Part shown: piece by piece, positions 33,988 through 40,943 of the stretch
Layout: every line of letters begins with the position of its first letter
How positions within the stretch are numbered: the first letter of the stretch is position 1
Assembly (NCBI RefSeq): GCF_010915725.1
Contig: NZ_JAAIJR010000045.1
Coordinates: 1-40,943 of the forward strand
DNA from: Thiorhodococcus mannitoliphagus
GTDB taxonomy: Bacteria > Pseudomonadota > Gammaproteobacteria > Chromatiales > Chromatiaceae
Reading direction: 5' to 3'
Length of the DNA: 40,943 nucleotides
The notes under the pieces: generated by a model
Seen by the model: the letters and a program-made list of their open reading frames with translations, nothing else
What the model was told of the DNA's origin: nothing
The model's database searches: none
Position numbers and translations under genes: made by a program

Positions 33988-36044
33988 GGCAAACGTCCCT
34001 CGCGACGCAGATGTTGGAGCAGAAAACGCTGACGGATCAGACCGGCCGGGTCATCCGGGACGCGCCGCAGTTGGGCCTCGATCGCCTGCTGCTGCTCGCG
34101 CTCCTCGGGTGAGATCGATTCTAGCCCAGCGACCTGAGAAGGCTCGCCCTCGTCCGAGTCCTCCTCCGTCATAGCCTGCAGGCCCGCGGCCGATCGGCGC
34201 TCGGAGGCGTCAGTCGATTCGCCGGTGTCGGGTGGAGACTGCTGCGCCAGAGCCTCCTGGCTGAAGTCCCCGCCCCCAGGCTCAGGCGTTGACGAGGGCG
34301 CCTCCTGCCGCTGACCGGCGTCCTGCGGCTCTGTGTCGTCGCCATCCGCCTGCTGCGCTTGCGCATCGCCCTGCCCGGTCTCAGTAGACTCCGAAGGCTG
34401 CTGCCCGGCCTCGGACTCAGCGCCATCCTGATGCTGAGGCGACGGCTGTTGGCCGCCAGTGCCCTGCTGCGGCTCTCCGCCTTCCGCACCCTGCGCATCG
34501 TCCTGAGGAGATGCATCGCCTTCGCCCTGACGACTCTGCGATTGGTCTTCGGCGCCATCCTCGCCAGCGTCGCTTGAGGAATCTTGGCTCGATTGAGACT
34601 CTTGTTGCTGACTCTCGTCCTGCTGCTGACTCTCGCCCTGCTGCTGACTCTCGCCCTGCTGTTGACTCTCGTCCTGTTGCTCCAACAGCTTCTTCACCAG
34701 TTCGAGATTGTACTTGGCATCGGCATGGTCCGGCTGTCGCTCAAGGGCGTCTTCATAGGCGGTGACGGCATCTTCCAGACGCCCCAGGCGCGCCAGTGCG
34801 TTACCGCGATTGAAATCCGCATCCGCGCCCTCGAGCCCTGAGACGCGCTCCAGCGCCTGCTCATAGTTCCCGGCGCGATAGCTCGCGGCCGCGCCCCAGG
34901 CCGGATCCGAGAAGCCTTGCGCAGCGGCCTCCGCCTGACCTGACTCCAGCTGACGCGCCGCCTGCTGATCCGGCCTGAGCCAAAGATCCGTCCATTGGAA
35001 GGCTTCGCTGGGTTCAACCGGCAAGAGCGAGAAGACCAGGACCGCAGGCAGCAGCCAGCCGCGCCGGAAGGCCAGGGCCGCGATGGGCAGGAGCGCCAGC
35101 AGCAGCCAAGGCCCTTCCTCGCGCCATTGGTCCGCGGTCAGCGTCTTCTCCTCCATGGCTTCAACCAAGCCTGGTGCCTGCTGGATCAACGCCTTGGTAT
35201 CCCGATCGCCGACCACCGCCTCCAGGTACTGCCCCCCGCCAGCCTTGACCAGTTCTCGCAGTTTCTCCCTTTCCAGGCGCGCGATCTGAATGCTGCCATC
35301 GCCGTTGTGCGCTAGTCCGCCTTCCGCGCCGGGCACTGGCGCACCCTTGGTGGTACCCACCGCAAGCACCGAGAGCCGATGCCCCTGGCGCGCCAGTTTG
35401 CGGGCCTCCTCAAGAGCACCCGCCATGTCTCCGACGGCGTCGGTGACGAGGATGACATCCGCATTCACGGCCTTCGCCTGCGCCAGCATCTCTGACGTCT
35501 GCTTCAATGCCAAATCCGTGCGCCGCGCCCCAGGGACGGGGATCAGGTCTGTCGTCAGCTGAGGCACCTGCGCGGCAACCGTGTTGGCGTCTCCACTCAG
35601 CGGTGAAACGATGAAGGGCTCCGGGCCGAAGGCCAGGAGCGCCACCTCACCCTCGTCGGAGGCACGCAGAAGGTCGAGAATCTCGAACCTGGCCCGTGCC
35701 AGCCGGGACGGCGCGACATCGGTCGCCCTCATGCTTGGCGAGAGATCCAACAGGATGGCGCGCTGATTCAGCGTGCCGAACACCGGCTGCGGCAGCTTCT
35801 CCCAGACCGGTCCCGCCAAGGCCAGCGTCAAGAGTGTCCACCCCAGGGCGGCCAGGATCAGCGGTAGGCGCCTTGGGCGCGATTCGCCGCCGGCGAGCAG
35901 ATGCGGCAGCAAGTGCGGGTCTACCAGCTTGTTCCAGATCGCCGCACCGGCCCGTGCGCGCCAATGCAGCCCGAGAATGACGGCCAAGGGCAGCAGCGCC
36001 AAGAGCCAATAGGGCCTTATGAAATGAAGATCGCCTGGCATCAT
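33984..36044 (-). CDS. Fused BatB-BatC: VWA domain plus TPR, with Q/E/S-rich tail
   Basis: 686 residues from the ATG at 36044 (a second ATG follows directly at 36041). Two N-terminal membrane helices (YWLLALLPLAVILGL and the one after RPRRLPLI) flank the start of a VWA domain with the MIDAS motif LLDLSPSM. After about residue 330 come further hydrophobic segments, then TPR-type helices (DFNRGNALARLGRLEDAVTA, YEDALERQPDHADAKYNLEL). A low-complexity tail contains tandem DESQQQ/GESQQQ units, then Gln/Glu/Asp-rich sequence to the end. Many bacteria encode BatB and BatC separately; here they are one chain. Confidence 0.9.
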   Translation of the reverse strand: MMPGDLHFIRPYWLLALLPLAVILGLHWRARAGAAIWNKLVDPHLLPHLLAGGESRPRRLPLILAALGWTLLTLALAGPVWEKLPQPVFGTLNQRAILLDLSPSMRATDVAPSRLARARFEILDLLRASDEGEVALLAFGPEPFIVSPLSGDANTVAAQVPQLTTDLIPVPGARRTDLALKQTSEMLAQAKAVNADVILVTDAVGDMAGALEEARKLARQGHRLSVLAVGTTKGAPVPGAEGGLAHNGDGSIQIARLEREKLRELVKAGGGQYLEAVVGDRDTKALIQQAPGLVEAMEEKTLTADQWREEGPWLLLALLPIAALAFRRGWLLPAVLVFSLLPVEPSEAFQWTDLWLRPDQQAARQLESGQAEAAAQGFSDPAWGAAASYRAGNYEQALERVSGLEGADADFNRGNALARLGRLEDAVTAYEDALERQPDHADAKYNLELVKKLLEQQDESQQQGESQQQGESQQQDESQQQESQSSQDSSSDAGEDGAEDQSQSRQGEGDASPQDDAQGAEGGEPQQGTGGQQPSPQHQDGAESEAGQQPSESTETGQGDAQAQQADGDDTEPQDAGQRQEAPSSTPEPGGGDFSQEALAQQSPPDTGESTDASERRSAAGLQAMTEEDSDEGEPSQVAGLESISPEEREQQQAIEAQLRRVPDDPAGLIRQRFLLQHLRREGRLP

Positions 36045-36049
36045 GATGC

Positions 36050-37045
36050 TCACAGCTCGAATTGATCCGACCGCGGCGACAGCCCGCCAAGTGCCAAGGC
36101 GACTGACAGCGCCAACGCCAGGCCAGCCGGCCACATGAAAAGCGCCCGCTGAGGTCGGTAGGTTCGCTCCTCTCGCTGATTCGGCTCGAGCCGATCCAGC
36201 TCTGCGTAGATGGACTCCAGCTCCTCGCGGCTGGAGGCCGCGAAAAAGCGCCCATCGGTCATCTTGGCGATCTCCTTCAGCGTCGCAGGATCGAAGTCGT
36301 TCCCCTGCTTGAGCAGCCGGATCCCAAGCGGCGTACGAATCCCAAGGTCGCCGCCCCCAATGCCGATGGTATAGATGCGAATGCCTGCCTTGGCGGCCAG
36401 CTCGGCCGCCTCGATCGGGTCCAAGACGCCAGCCGTGTTGTCGCCATCCGTCAGCACGAGGAGGACGCGCTGCCCTTCCGGCTGATCACGCAGGCGTTTG
36501 ACCGCCAAGCCGATGGCGTCACCGATCGCCGTTTGGCGTCCAGCCAGACCAACGACGGAGTCGCGCAGCATGGCTGCGACCGTCTCGGCGTCAAAGGTCA
36601 TGGGGGTTTGAAGGTAGGCGCGGCTGCCGAAGAGAATCAATCCCAACCGATCCTGCTCGCGCCGCTCGATGAAATCCGCCGCCACGGCTTGCACGGCCGC
36701 GAGACGCGACACCCGCTGACCTCTCAGCTCATAGTCGGCCTGCTCCATGCTCTGCGAGATATCCACCGCCAGCATGAGGTCACGCCCGGCGACGGGCAGA
36801 CCAATGGGATCGCCAACCCACTGCGGGCGCGCAGCCGCCAGGACCAGCAGGATCCAAACCAGCGCAGCCAGCACCAGCCGCCACCAGGCCAAGCGCTGCT
36901 GGCCGGCCTCCGGCAGCCCCTGGAGCTTGGCGTAGATCGGCAAGCGCAGCGCGGCGCCGACGTCCCGAGCAGCCGGCGGCAGCCAGCGCATAACGACGGG
37001 GAGTGGCAAGGCAGCAAGCACCCAGGGCCATTCCAAGCTGATCAT
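36050..37045 (-). CDS. batA: BatA-like VWA-domain membrane protein
   Basis: 331 residues from the ATG at 37045. Membrane helices at 5-20 (WPWVLAALPLPVVM) and about 55-75 lead into a VWA domain with MIDAS AVDISQSM and TDGDNT. A C-terminal helix (MWPAGLALALSVALALGGL) anchors the other end. Both VWA proteins of this operon have complete MIDAS motifs. Its ATG overlaps the stop of the DUF4381 gene by 4 bp. Confidence 0.93.
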   Translation of the reverse strand: MISLEWPWVLAALPLPVVMRWLPPAARDVGAALRLPIYAKLQGLPEAGQQRLAWWRLVLAALVWILLVLAAARPQWVGDPIGLPVAGRDLMLAVDISQSMEQADYELRGQRVSRLAAVQAVAADFIERREQDRLGLILFGSRAYLQTPMTFDAETVAAMLRDSVVGLAGRQTAIGDAIGLAVKRLRDQPEGQRVLLVLTDGDNTAGVLDPIEAAELAAKAGIRIYTIGIGGGDLGIRTPLGIRLLKQGNDFDPATLKEIAKMTDGRFFAASSREELESIYAELDRLEPNQREERTYRPQRALFMWPAGLALALSVALALGGLSPRSDQFEL

Positions 37046-37533
37046 GGCCGACCTCCTTCGTTCGCCGCCATCCATGTCTCCGCCAAACGCGCGAGTCCAG
37101 CGACCTCGTCCTCGGAGACCCCTTTCGCGTCAGCCCGATAGGCCGCCATCAAGATGCGGCCAGCGCCCCCGACAAAACCGCCTGCGCCGCCGGTGGCGTC
37201 GAGAAACTCCAGCCAGGCGGAACCGCTGAGGCCGGCAACGCGCTCACGCGGATAGCGCAGCAGCGCCAAGCGACGCAGTAAGCGGGACAGCTCGGCGATG
37301 AAACGCCGCCCGTCCCGATCGGATTCATAGGCCGCGCGCAGTCCGACAAGCTCACGTTTGGCTGCCCGCCATGCGCGTCCTCGCCGACGCAGGCGGCGGA
37401 TCCAAAGGAATGCGGCCACCATCGCCAAGACGGCCAAGCCGAGGAGGATCCACCAGCCAGGTGCCGGCGGCCACCAGGACAGGGGGTCTGGCAAATGCCA
37501 GTCGCGCAGATCGGCGAGGGGATCCGGATTCAT
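37042..37533 (-). CDS. DUF4381 family membrane protein of Bat operons
   Basis: 163 residues. One membrane helix near the N-terminus (GWWILLGLAVLAMVAAFLWI, about residues 26-45) is followed by an Arg-rich juxtamembrane stretch (RRLRRRGRAWRAAKREL) and a helical cytosolic part. The opening DLRDWHLPDPLSWWPPAPGW is typical of DUF4381, which occurs almost only between DUF58 and batA. It overlaps the DUF58 gene by 4 bp. The molecular role is unknown. Confidence 0.87.
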   Translation of the reverse strand: MNPDPLADLRDWHLPDPLSWWPPAPGWWILLGLAVLAMVAAFLWIRRLRRRGRAWRAAKRELVGLRAAYESDRDGRRFIAELSRLLRRLALLRYPRERVAGLSGSAWLEFLDATGGAGGFVGGAGRILMAAYRADAKGVSEDEVAGLARLAETWMAANEGGRP

Positions 37534-38477
37534 CGCCCCGCCTCCCTGCCCCGCGTGACGGCGCGTGCGCCAAGCCCCAGCGCCAGTGCAGGCCCGACCG
37601 CGTCTGTCGTCGCAAGCTTGAGCAAGTGAAAGGCGTTGCGACGCGCCAACTGCTCGAGCAAGACCAAGCGCCCGGCAAACTGACGGTGGTAAGCCTCGCG
37701 CGCGCCCTTGGCGGTCAAATCCAAGACGCCGCGACGCACGCCGCTCATCACCGGGTAGCGTCCTGGCGGCGGAACCTCGGATTCAAGGGGGTCGTGTACC
37801 AGGATCAAGAGCAGCTCACCGCGGTCACCCAGTTGGTTCAGCCAACGGCCGCGGTCCGCCTCGAGATCGAAGAAATCGCTGACGATGGCCACTAGACTGC
37901 CCGGCCTCACCAAACGCGCCAGATGCCCGCCGGCCTCCTCCAGTGAAGCGTAGCCGCCCTCACCCGTGTCGGGCATCGCGGCCAGCCGGTCGAGCAGTGG
38001 CAGCAGCCCGGCCCCGCGCGCGGCGGGTCTACGCTCCAGGTGTGCCCGCTCGTCGAAGACCAGACCGCCCACCCGATCGCCCCGATCGGCCGCCGCCCAT
38101 CCGAGTAAGGCCGCGGCCTGGGCCGCGACAACGGACTTGAAGGCAACACGCGTCCCGAAACGCATGGACGGACCCTGATCGACCAAGAGCCACACGGGGC
38201 GTTCACGCTCCTCGCGAAAGAGCTTGACGTGGGGCGTGCCGGCCCGAGCCGTGACGCGCCAGTCCATGTTGCGCGGATCGTCGCCCGGCTGGTAGACGCG
38301 AGACTCGTCGAACTCCATCCCGCGGCCACGGAATCGGGACAAGTGCCCACCACTGCGGGTCGCCAACACGCGACCGCGTGGAGCGAGATCCAAGCGCCGC
38401 GCCTGCGCGCGCAGCCCGATCAGCTCCTTGAGCGTCGCGCGCAGGCCCGGTGCCATGTTGTCGGCTGGGTCAATCAT
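37530..38477 (-). CDS. DUF58 domain protein (VWA-like)
   Basis: 315 residues. GRGMEFDESRVYQPGDDPRN followed by MDWRVTARAGTPHVK is the DUF58 hallmark. The later LVAIVSDFFDLEAD corresponds to the VWA-like core. DUF58 proteins pair with MoxR ATPases throughout bacteria. Cytoplasmic. Starts about 110 bp after the moxR stop. Confidence 0.92.
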   Translation of the reverse strand: MIDPADNMAPGLRATLKELIGLRAQARRLDLAPRGRVLATRSGGHLSRFRGRGMEFDESRVYQPGDDPRNMDWRVTARAGTPHVKLFREERERPVWLLVDQGPSMRFGTRVAFKSVVAAQAAALLGWAAADRGDRVGGLVFDERAHLERRPAARGAGLLPLLDRLAAMPDTGEGGYASLEEAGGHLARLVRPGSLVAIVSDFFDLEADRGRWLNQLGDRGELLLILVHDPLESEVPPPGRYPVMSGVRRGVLDLTAKGAREAYHRQFAGRLVLLEQLARRNAFHLLKLATTDAVGPALALGLGARAVTRGREAGR

Positions 38478-38587
38478 GCGGTTTGATCTTCAAACGACTG
38501 CGAGCAGCTGGAGCGGCAACATCGCCGAGCGGCTCAGCGACTCATCCCAGGTCCAGTGCTGGATGTGAACCCTGGCGCCCTGATCGC

Positions 38588-39562
38588 CTAGGGCGCGGGA
38601 ACCCGACTCAAAAGCGCCTGGACGAAATCGTCCGGCTCACGGCCTTCCGCCTCGGACTCGTAGGAGAGCAGCACGCGGTGCCTCAGGACGTCCGGCGCGA
38701 TTGCCTGCACATCCTCGGGCGAGACGAAATCCCGACCGTTGAGCCAGGCGAGCGCGCGCGAGCAGCGATCGAGCGCGATGGTCGCGCGCGGACTCGCCCC
38801 GAACCTTAGCCAGCCCACAAGCTCCTGGGTATAAGCACTCGGATTCCTGGTCGCCATGACCAAGTGGACGAGGTAGTCCTCCACCTCGGGCGCCATGTAG
38901 AGCCCCAGGATCGCCTGTCTGGCGGCGAAGACATGCGCCTGGCTGACGACGACCCCAGGCCCACCCGGCTCCTCCTGACGCGCCTCATCCCGATTCAGCC
39001 GGAGAATGGCGCGCTCCGTCTCCAGATCCGGGTAGTCGACGCGCACATGCATCAAGAAGCGGTCGAGCTGCGCCTCTGGGAGCGGATAGGTCCCTTCCTG
39101 CTCGATGGGATTCTGGGTCGCCATGACTAGGAACAGCGGCGGCAGCGCATAGGTCTCGCGGCCGACGGTGACCTGCCGCTCGCCCATGGCCTCCAGCAGG
39201 GCCGACTGCACCTTGGCGGGCGCCCGATTGACCTCGTCCGCGAGCAGCAGATTGTGGAAGATCGGCCCCCGATCGAAACGGAAGCTGCCGTCATGCGGAC
39301 GATAGATCTCGGTGCCTGTCAAGTCGGCCGGCAAAAGGTCGGGGGTAAACTGGACGCGGTGGAAGTCTCCCTCCAAGCCGCGCGCCAAGCACTTGATGGC
39401 GGTCGTCTTGGCAAGTCCCGGGGCGCCCTCGACCAGCAGATGCCCGTCCGCGAGCAGCGCGATCAGCAGCCGATCGATGAGCATTTGCTGCCCCAGGATG
39501 GACTGGGCGATCTGCTCGCGGAGTCCAGCGAATTCATGCTTTGGATCAAGTAAGTCCTGCAT
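38588..39562 (-). CDS. MoxR family AAA+ ATPase
   Basis: 324 residues from the ATG at 39562, preceded by [16 protein letters not shown] is Walker [21 protein letters not shown] is Walker B plus the MoxR box, and [20 protein letters not shown] is the sensor region. MoxR proteins act as chaperone-like ATPases that insert metals or activate VWA partners. Here it heads the Bat operon (MoxR, DUF58, DUF4381, BatA, BatB-TPR, BatD). Confidence 0.94.
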   Translation of the reverse strand: MQDLLDPKHEFAGLREQIAQSILGQQMLIDRLLIALLADGHLLVEGAPGLAKTTAIKCLARGLEGDFHRVQFTPDLLPADLTGTEIYRPHDGSFRFDRGPIFHNLLLADEVNRAPAKVQSALLEAMGERQVTVGRETYALPPLFLVMATQNPIEQEGTYPLPEAQLDRFLMHVRVDYPDLETERAILRLNRDEARQEEPGGPGVVVSQAHVFAARQAILGLYMAPEVEDYLVHLVMATRNPSAYTQELVGWLRFGASPRATIALDRCSRALAWLNGRDFVSPEDVQAIAPDVLRHRVLLSYESEAEGREPDDFVQALLSRVPAP

Positions 39563-39673
39563 CGTTCTCCTACCTGCAGCCTGCTTCTCGAGCGGCTCGG
39601 CCAACCCAGGGTAAGAAGACCTTTTGGCCGGCCCACACCATGGCGAAGCCCGACCGCGCGCGCTCAACGTGTC

Positions 39674-40387
39674 TTATAGCCTTACAGGTTCTTCGAGCGA
39701 ACACCCGTTAAAACTTGTTAAGGAGAGCAATTCACTTGGGTGATTCAGGAGATGATCAGGAGTGGCTCGCGCCAGACCCTCTGCGGAGTTGTAGCCCCAG
39801 CTGACAGCAACGGCGCCAACACCGACAGCGCGCGCGGCCTCCACATCGCGCACCTCGTCACCGACGTAGAGCATCTCACGCGCGGCCAAGCGCTGGCGCC
39901 GCAACAGCCGGCGCAGGGCCGATTCCTTCTTGAGCAGGGCCGCCCCGCCAACGATGAAATCAAGCCCCTTCAAGCCGTGCCGCGCGGCGTACTCCGTAAC
40001 GCTCTCACGCGCATTGGACGAGAGAATGCCGACGCGATATCCCCTTGCCACCAGGGCCTCTAGGGCCTCAACGACGCCATCGACCGGCGGGGTCTCCATC
40101 AGATCCGCCCGCATCGCCTCACGCATCCGCTTGGCGAGACGCGGGACGCGGTAGAAGGGGATCCCCATCTCGCGAATGACCTCCCGCACATGCATGCCAC
40201 GCATGGCGAGCAGCTCGTCGCGAGTCAGCGGCTTGCAGCCCATCTCTGGACCGACGCGCTCGAAGGCACTGAAGGCAATGTCCATGCTCTTGACGAGCGT
40301 TCCGTCGAAATCGAAACAAAAACAACGCAACAATGAGTCGCGCTTGACGGCGACCACCGGAGCGGCAGCGCAGGAAGGAGCGGTCAA
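39674..40387 (-). CDS. HAD-superfamily phosphatase
   Basis: 237 residues from a TTG at 40387. The start is supported by GGAG 8 bp upstream and by a TTGA overlap with the stop of the preceding gene. CFDFDGTLVKSMD carries the nucleophile and acid Asp, GILSSNARESV the motif-II Ser, LKKESALRRLL the Lys, and YVGDEVRDVEAAR the Mg-binding Asp. This is a phosphoglycolate-phosphatase-like HAD with a helical cap (C1). The substrate is unknown. Confidence 0.87.
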   Translation of the reverse strand: MTAPSCAAAPVVAVKRDSLLRCFCFDFDGTLVKSMDIAFSAFERVGPEMGCKPLTRDELLAMRGMHVREVIREMGIPFYRVPRLAKRMREAMRADLMETPPVDGVVEALEALVARGYRVGILSSNARESVTEYAARHGLKGLDFIVGGAALLKKESALRRLLRRQRLAAREMLYVGDEVRDVEAARAVGVGAVAVSWGYNSAEGLARATPDHLLNHPSELLSLTSFNGCSLEEPVRL

Positions 40388-40695
40388 GCGTCGGACTCCA
40401 TTCCGATGTTAGAGGCCGCATCCTCGTTGTTCGCTTTTGCTTCCTCAGCATCGTATTGAGCTTTGTACTTTCGGGATTCCAGATACTCCTTGTGCGAGCT
40501 GATTCCTAGCAGAAGAATGACAACGGGGCTCGCCCATTGAGTCGCGAATGTAGCCAACGACGCGCATAGAAGCCCGGAGACGAGACCCGCCGATAGAAAA
40601 GACCCGTTCGTTTCTTGGAGTAGCCGCGCATGTGCGTAGGTTATTCCGGCAACCGCACTGAACCCAAGCGTGAAATGAAGCAACGCCGTCAGCAT
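40384..40695 (-). CDS. Small membrane protein of unknown function
   Basis: 103 residues. Two or three hydrophobic segments (LTALLHFTLGFSAVAGITYA, about 2-21; FLSAGLVSGLLCASLATFA, 34-52; PVVILLLGISS, 57-67), then a charged tail (SRKYKAQYDAEEAKANNEDA). Its ATG at 40693-40695 lies directly against the CTAG edge of R3 copy 2, so any promoter or ribosome site must be inside the element, or the gene has been truncated at its 5' end. It is coupled to the HAD gene by a TTGA overlap. Confidence 0.7.
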   Translation of the reverse strand: MLTALLHFTLGFSAVAGITYAHARLLQETNGSFLSAGLVSGLLCASLATFATQWASPVVILLLGISSHKEYLESRKYKAQYDAEEAKANNEDAASNIGMESDA

Positions 40696-40696
40696 C

Positions 40697-40862
40697 TAGG
40701 AGCCCGTCCGACTTGGGGGGATCGAAGCGAGGAAGTGCGAGAGCGAGGCCATTTCGTTCCGGTTTTGAGGCGCATAGTGGTTCTATGTAACGAAAAAGCG
40801 GGGCGAAAGGGACCCTTCTCCCGATTCCGCAGCCGATTCATCCTAAGTCGGACAGGCTCCTA
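40697..40862. repeat. R3 miniature inverted-repeat element, copy 2
   Basis: The 162-bp core (40699-40860) matches copy 1 at 4547-4708 with only a handful of substitutions, in the same orientation, and lies between CTAG at 40696-40699 and 40860-40863. It abuts the start codon of the membrane gene on the left and the R2 copy C on the right. Confidence 0.9.
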
Positions 40863-40943
40863 GAGGGTGTCCATCAATTGTTTCCCGATGCGAGCGATGC
40901 CGCCCGAAATCCCCCCTAGCCCCCCTTTGCGAAAGGGGGGAAG
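40863..40943. repeat. R2 miniature element, copy C, cut by the window end
   Basis: GAGGGTGTCCATCAATTG, GATGCGAGCGATGCCGCCCG and CCCCCCTTTGCGAAAGGGGGG match R2 in reverse orientation relative to copy B. It begins exactly at the R3 right junction. The far terminal repeat lies beyond the window. Confidence 0.85.

Noticed and set aside
32779-34032. 417-codon plus-strand frame
   Set aside because: Antisense to batD, with no recognisable domain.
34584-34841. Leu-rich plus-strand frame resembling a membrane protein
   Set aside because: The repeated Leu/Thr pattern is the complement of the DESQQQ repeat in the BatB-BatC gene.

Overview
The window reads as a chromosomal segment of a GC-rich gammaproteobacterium. 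The gene order yceD-rpmF-plsX-fabH-fabD-fabG-acpP-fabF-pabC-mltG-tmk-holB-pilZ-tatD is the classic gammaproteobacterial arrangement. The overall style (many miniature inverted-repeat elements, Bat/MoxR locus, small redox proteins) would fit a purple sulfur bacterium (Chromatiaceae). That placement is an inference from general resemblance, not something the sequence proves. No rRNA, tRNA, CRISPR array or complete insertion sequence was found.

Layout. 1-1960 is a gene-poor, transposon-scarred stretch: three miniature elements nested inside one another, followed by a frameshifted ISL3-family transposase remnant. 1970-13511 is a patchwork of single genes, many separated by short repeats: a secreted Gln/Tyr-rich protein, a hot-dog thioesterase, a lipoprotein, pirin, a DJ-1/PfpI protein, an orphan ParA-like ATPase, a secreted CHAP amidase, a small membrane protein, a WGR protein, an MtfA peptidase, ArfB, a DUF89 protein, a DUF5320 protein and a CoA-binding protein. 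14033-16577 holds a small secreted protein and then a run of redox genes: a DUF1289-like Cys protein translationally coupled to a hemerythrin, a Rieske protein, monothiol glutaredoxin and an IbaG-type BolA protein. 16996-18594 encodes a two-domain polyphosphate:AMP phosphotransferase.

18613-29743 (minus strand) is the fatty-acid/phospholipid synthesis and housekeeping cluster, with a strong intrinsic terminator in its leader that could act as an attenuator. 30779-31402 is an orphan FixJ-type response regulator, followed on the other strand by folK. 32155-39562 (minus) is a Bat/MoxR operon (MoxR, DUF58, DUF4381, BatA, a fused BatB-TPR protein, BatD). 39674-40695 carries a HAD phosphatase coupled to a small membrane protein.

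Three families of miniature inverted-repeat elements recur. R1 is about 110 bp, with ends GAGGCTGTCTG and a TNA target duplication. R2 is about 100 bp, with ends GAAAGYGTCC and a TNA duplication. R3 is 162 bp, with ends GGAGCCTGTCCGACTT and lies in CTAG sites. Several copies sit exactly at gene boundaries: the stop codons of pirin and mtfA lie in element target sites, mtfA is framed by R2 and R1, and the last gene starts at the edge of an R3 copy. These elements are the most distinctive feature of the window.
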